A stretch of DNA of 64,000 bases from Gordonia westfalica (lineage in GTDB: Bacteria > Actinomycetota > Actinomycetes > Mycobacteriales > Mycobacteriaceae). This document shows, one piece after another, positions 61,295 through 64,000 of this stretch; within the stretch, counting starts at the first letter, position 1, and every line of letters begins with the position of its first letter. The notes beneath the pieces are model-generated. The model did no database searches. It worked only from the letters and a program-made list of their open reading frames with translations, and had not been told where the DNA came from. The position numbers and the translations under genes were made by a program. Where the stretch lies: NCBI RefSeq assembly GCF_900105725.1, contig NZ_FNLM01000034.1, forward strand, positions 1,178,001 to 1,242,000, given 5' to 3'.

Positions 61295-63139
61295 CTATTT
61301 CCCCTTCGGCTTGTCACCTGCTGCATCGGTGGAGAGCGCCGCGACGAACGCCTCCTGCGGGACTTCGACGCGACCGATCGTCTTCATCCGCTTCTTGCCT
61401 TCCTTCTGCTTCTCGAGCAGTTTGCGCTTACGGCTGATGTCGCCGCCGTAGCACTTCGCGAGCACGTCCTTGCGGATCGCCCGGATGTTCTCGCGCGCAA
61501 TGATCTTGGAGCCGATGGCCGCCTGGATCGGGACCTCGAACTGCTGACGCGGGATGAGTTCCCGGAGCTTGAGCGCCATCCGGTTGCCGTAGGCGTACGC
61601 GGCGTCGCGGTGGACGATCGCACTGAACGCGTCGACGGCCTCACCCTGCAGCAGGATGTCGACCTTCACCAGGTCCGCTTCCTGCTCGCCCGCCTCCTCG
61701 TAGTCGAGCGAGGCGTAACCGCGGGTCCGCGACTTCAGCGAGTCGAAGAAGTCGAAGATGATCTCTGCCATGGGCAGTGTGTACCGGAGTTCGACGCGGG
61801 TCTCGGAGAGGTAGTCCATGCCCCCGAGCTCGCCGCGGCGCGACTGGCAGAGTTCCATGATGGCGCCGATGAACTCGCTCGGCGCGATCACGGTGGTCTT
61901 CACGACCGGCTCGTAGATGTGCCGGGTCTTGCCCTCCGGCCAGTCCGACGGGTTGGTGACGACGTGCTCCGAGCCGTCCTCCATGACGACGCGGTAGACC
62001 ACGTTGGGCGCGGTCGAGATGAGGTCCAGGTTGAACTCGCGCTCGAGACGCTCGCGGGTGATCTCCATGTGGAGCAGGCCCAGGAAGCCGCAACGGAATC
62101 CGAAGCCCAGCGCCACCGACGTCTCCGGTTCGTAAGTGAGCGCGGCGTCGTTGAGCTGCAGCTTCTCCAGCGCCTCACGCAGCACCGGATAGTCCGAGCC
62201 GTCCAGTGGATACAGACCCGAGTAGACCATCGGCCGCGGTTCGCGGTAACCGGTGAGTGCCTGGGTCGCGCCGTTGCGGGCGCTGGTGACGGTGTCGCCG
62301 ACCTTCGACTGCCGCACGTCCTTCACACCGGTGATGAGGTAGCCCACCTCGCCCACGCCGAGACCCTGCGTGGCCTTCGGTTCCGGCGAGACGATGCCCA
62401 CCTCGAGCAGTTCGTGGGTGGCGCCGGTCGACATCATCTGGATCTTCTCGCGCGGCACGATCTTGCCGTCCACCACACGCACGTAGGTGACCACACCGCG
62501 GTAGGTGTCGTAGACCGAGTCGAAGATCATGGCGCGCGCCGGGGCGTCGGCGTCGCCGACGGGTGCGGGCACCTTGCGGATGACCTCGTCGAGCAGCTCG
62601 GACACGCCGACGCCGGTCTTGCCCGACACCCGCAGGACGTCCTCGGGCTCACAGCCCACGATGTGGGCGAGCTCGGCGGCGTAGCGTTCGGGGTCGGCCG
62701 CGGGCAGGTCGATCTTGTTGAGGACCGGGATGATGGTGAGGTCGTTCTCCATCGCCAGGTAGAGGTTGGCCAGGGTCTGCGCCTCGATGCCCTGCGCGGC
62801 GTCGACGAGCAGCACCGCACCTTCACACGCCTCGAGTGCGCGCGACACCTCGTAGGTGAAGTCGACGTGGCCGGGGGTGTCGATGAGGTGCACGACGTAG
62901 TCGTCGCCGTCGAGCTGCCACGGCAGACGCACGTTCTGCGCCTTGATGGTGATGCCGCGCTCGCGCTCGATGTCCATGCGGTCGAGGTACTGCGCCCGCA
63001 TCTGGCGCTCTTCCACGACACCGGTGAGCTGCAGCATCCGGTCGGCCAGCGTCGACTTTCCGTGGTCGATGTGGGCGATGATGCAGAAGTTCCGGATGCG
63101 CGCCGGGTCGGTGAAGGTCTGGTCGGCGAAGGTGGGAAT
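61295..63139 (-). CDS. lepA: Elongation factor 4 (LepA), apparent ATT start
   Basis: A ribosome back-translocation GTPase of about 614 residues. G1 [13 protein letters not shown]3 [10 protein letters not shown]4 LNKIDLP; the C-terminal LepA domain ends in [15 protein letters not shown] [20 protein letters not shown] with the conserved [14 protein letters not shown]. The first ATG in frame (63037) lies inside the G1 region and cannot be the start. The conserved N-terminus ([19 protein letters not shown]) has only an ATT at 63139, 8 bases after GAGGAG. No ATG, GTG or TTG occurs in this frame back to the upstream stop. Confidence 0.9.
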   Translation of the reverse strand: MPTFADQTFTDPARIRNFCIIAHIDHGKSTLADRMLQLTGVVEERQMRAQYLDRMDIERERGITIKAQNVRLPWQLDGDDYVVHLIDTPGHVDFTYEVSRALEACEGAVLLVDAAQGIEAQTLANLYLAMENDLTIIPVLNKIDLPAADPERYAAELAHIVGCEPEDVLRVSGKTGVGVSELLDEVIRKVPAPVGDADAPARAMIFDSVYDTYRGVVTYVRVVDGKIVPREKIQMMSTGATHELLEVGIVSPEPKATQGLGVGEVGYLITGVKDVRQSKVGDTVTSARNGATQALTGYREPRPMVYSGLYPLDGSDYPVLREALEKLQLNDAALTYEPETSVALGFGFRCGFLGLLHMEITRERLEREFNLDLISTAPNVVYRVVMEDGSEHVVTNPSDWPEGKTRHIYEPVVKTTVIAPSEFIGAIMELCQSRRGELGGMDYLSETRVELRYTLPMAEIIFDFFDSLKSRTRGYASLDYEEAGEQEADLVKVDILLQGEAVDAFSAIVHRDAAYAYGNRMALKLRELIPRQQFEVPIQAAIGSKIIARENIRAIRKDVLAKCYGGDISRKRKLLEKQKEGKKRMKTIGRVEVPQEAFVAALSTDAAGDKPKGK

Positions 63140-63230
63140 TGGAACTACTCCTCGAGATGGACACGGGCGTTGACCACCATGTTCTCATGAGCGCCGCGAA
63201 TGGTGCCCAAGCGGATGGCGGGGCGATACC

Positions 63231-63926
63231 GTGACAGCCGTGACAACCGAGTCCGACGAGTCGGAAAAGCCAGGGACCACCATCACCGTCGTCGAGACCG
63301 ACGACGTCGCCGCCGACGTGCACCGTCCCGACGGCACACCGCGCGCCACGATCGTCCTCGCGCACGGCGCCGGCGGCAACCGCTCCGCCGTCATCCTGCG
63401 CGCGCTGGCCGACGAGCTGTGTTCGCGCGGGTATGTCGTCGCCCGGATCGACCTCCCCTACCGGCAGCGCCGGCCCAAGGGCCCGCCGAGTCCGTCGACC
63501 TCGCCGGCCGACCGCGACGGCATCCGTGCCGCCTGCGCGATGTTCCGGGGCGAGTCCGACGGGCCGCTGTTCGTCGGCGGCCACTCCTACGGCGGACGCC
63601 AGGCGTCGATGGCCGTCGCCGAGGACGGGACAGATCTCGCCGACGGCCTCCTGCTCAGCTCCTATCCGCTGCACCCGCCGGGCAAACCCGACCGGCTGCG
63701 CACCGAACACCTGCCGTCCGTCACGGTGCCTACCCTGGTCGTCCACGGCAGCACCGACCCGTTCGGCACCACCGAGGAGATGGCCGAGGCGATCGGCCTG
63801 ATCGACGCGCCGACGCGGATCGTCGAACTCGAGAAGGTCGGCCACGACCTGAACCCGAAGAAGAAGCCGACCGCCGCTTTGACCGCCGACGCGGTGGACG
63901 AGTTCCTGATGGGAACAGCCCGGTGA
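63231..63926 (+). CDS. Alpha/beta hydrolase (dienelactone hydrolase/Tex30-like)
   Basis: A 231-residue protein with TIVLAHGAGGNRS (oxyanion loop), nucleophile Ser in FVGGHSYGGRQASM, Asp in LVVHGSTDPFG and His in EKVGHDLNPKK. This compact layout is of the KANL3/Tex30 group of small hydrolases. The GTG at 63231 or the GTG at 63240 may start it. Divergent from lepA, 91 bp apart. Confidence 0.85.
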   Translation: MTAVTTESDESEKPGTTITVVETDDVAADVHRPDGTPRATIVLAHGAGGNRSAVILRALADELCSRGYVVARIDLPYRQRRPKGPPSPSTSPADRDGIRAACAMFRGESDGPLFVGGHSYGGRQASMAVAEDGTDLADGLLLSSYPLHPPGKPDRLRTEHLPSVTVPTLVVHGSTDPFGTTEEMAEAIGLIDAPTRIVELEKVGHDLNPKKKPTAALTADAVDEFLMGTAR

Positions 63927-63939
63927 GAGAATCCGTGGC

Positions 63940-64000
63940 GTGACTCCCCGCAGCATCCGATCCCGCCTCCGGGCCACCGCCGAGGTCGCCCGCACGATCA
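63940..64000 (+). CDS. Start of an unidentified gene, cut by the window end
   Basis: GTG 63940 opens a frame (MTPRSIRSRLRATAEVARTI) that runs off the window, 14 bp after the preceding stop, with GAGAG upstream. Too short to identify. Confidence 0.4.
   Translation, partial: MTPRSIRSRLRATAEVARTI

Overview
The window comes from a high-GC actinobacterium of the Mycobacteriales, most likely Gordonia or a close relative. Codon use is strongly G/C-ending, GTG and TTG starts are common, and the housekeeping genes keep the order of the Mycobacterium tuberculosis Rv2343c-Rv2404c block: dnaG, dgt, glyS, an smtB-like gene, zur, a YbjN-like gene, uppS, recO, era, a CorC-like gene, ybeY, phoH, rsmE, dnaJ2, hrcA, hemW, sulfite reductase, cysH, cysA/W/T, subI, a GH15 gene and lepA. 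The genus is inferred from these features, not from a search.

Bases 1-1853 hold a truncated DHFR-like gene, an NmrA/QorB-type oxidoreductase and a divergent HxlR regulator. Bases 1984-9986 are an integrated element of about 8 kb. It sits in the 3' end of a tRNA-Asn gene and is bounded by a perfect 31-bp direct repeat. It carries a frameshifted tyrosine integrase, a small HTH (excisionase-like) protein, a chain of overlapping small genes (DUF6011-like, DUF2742-like, RecA-like ATPase), a scaffold-like protein, an HK97-fold major capsid protein and an HNH nuclease. A structured non-coding stretch with a tRNA-like fold follows, then an antisense three-gene cargo cassette. I see no portal, large terminase, tail or lysis gene, so it looks like a phiRv1-type capsid-encoding phage satellite or cryptic prophage.

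Bases 10158-14646 are a decayed nitrogen-scavenging cluster: a GntR regulator, an allophanate hydrolase pseudogene, an intact biuret-hydrolase-like cysteine hydrolase and a permease pseudogene. The regulator and the operon share a 14-bp operator-like motif. Bases 14786-21759 contain tRNA-Met, an alpha/beta hydrolase, a DHFR-like protein, dnaG, dgt, a cold-shock-domain protein and glyS. A broken LuxR-type ATPase regulator, a MarR regulator and an M28 lipoprotein peptidase follow.

Bases 26653-44509 are the conserved core block (metal-responsive regulators, uppS, recO, a pyruvate-kinase-like protein, era-ybeY-phoH, rsmE-dnaJ-hrcA). It is interrupted at 37431-39932 by a three-gene module that looks like a type VII secretion effector, its EspC/WXG-like partner and a membrane protein that could be the immunity factor.

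Bases 44606-58283 are mostly sulfur assimilation. hemW is followed by a palindromic operator and a short Cys-containing leader peptide. Next come translationally coupled sulfite reductase-cysH-cysD-cysN-sirohydrochlorin chelatase. A frameshifted GH15 gene separates these from a convergent sulfate ABC transporter operon (subI-cysT-cysW-cysA), which has its own palindrome upstream. The window ends with a CDF transporter, an M3 peptidase, lepA (apparent ATT start) and an alpha/beta hydrolase.

Two dispersed palindromic repeat families occur at gene ends, including a perfect 70-bp palindrome. Several of the broken genes differ from intact relatives by one missing base in a short G/C run, so sequencing error must be kept in mind for those.
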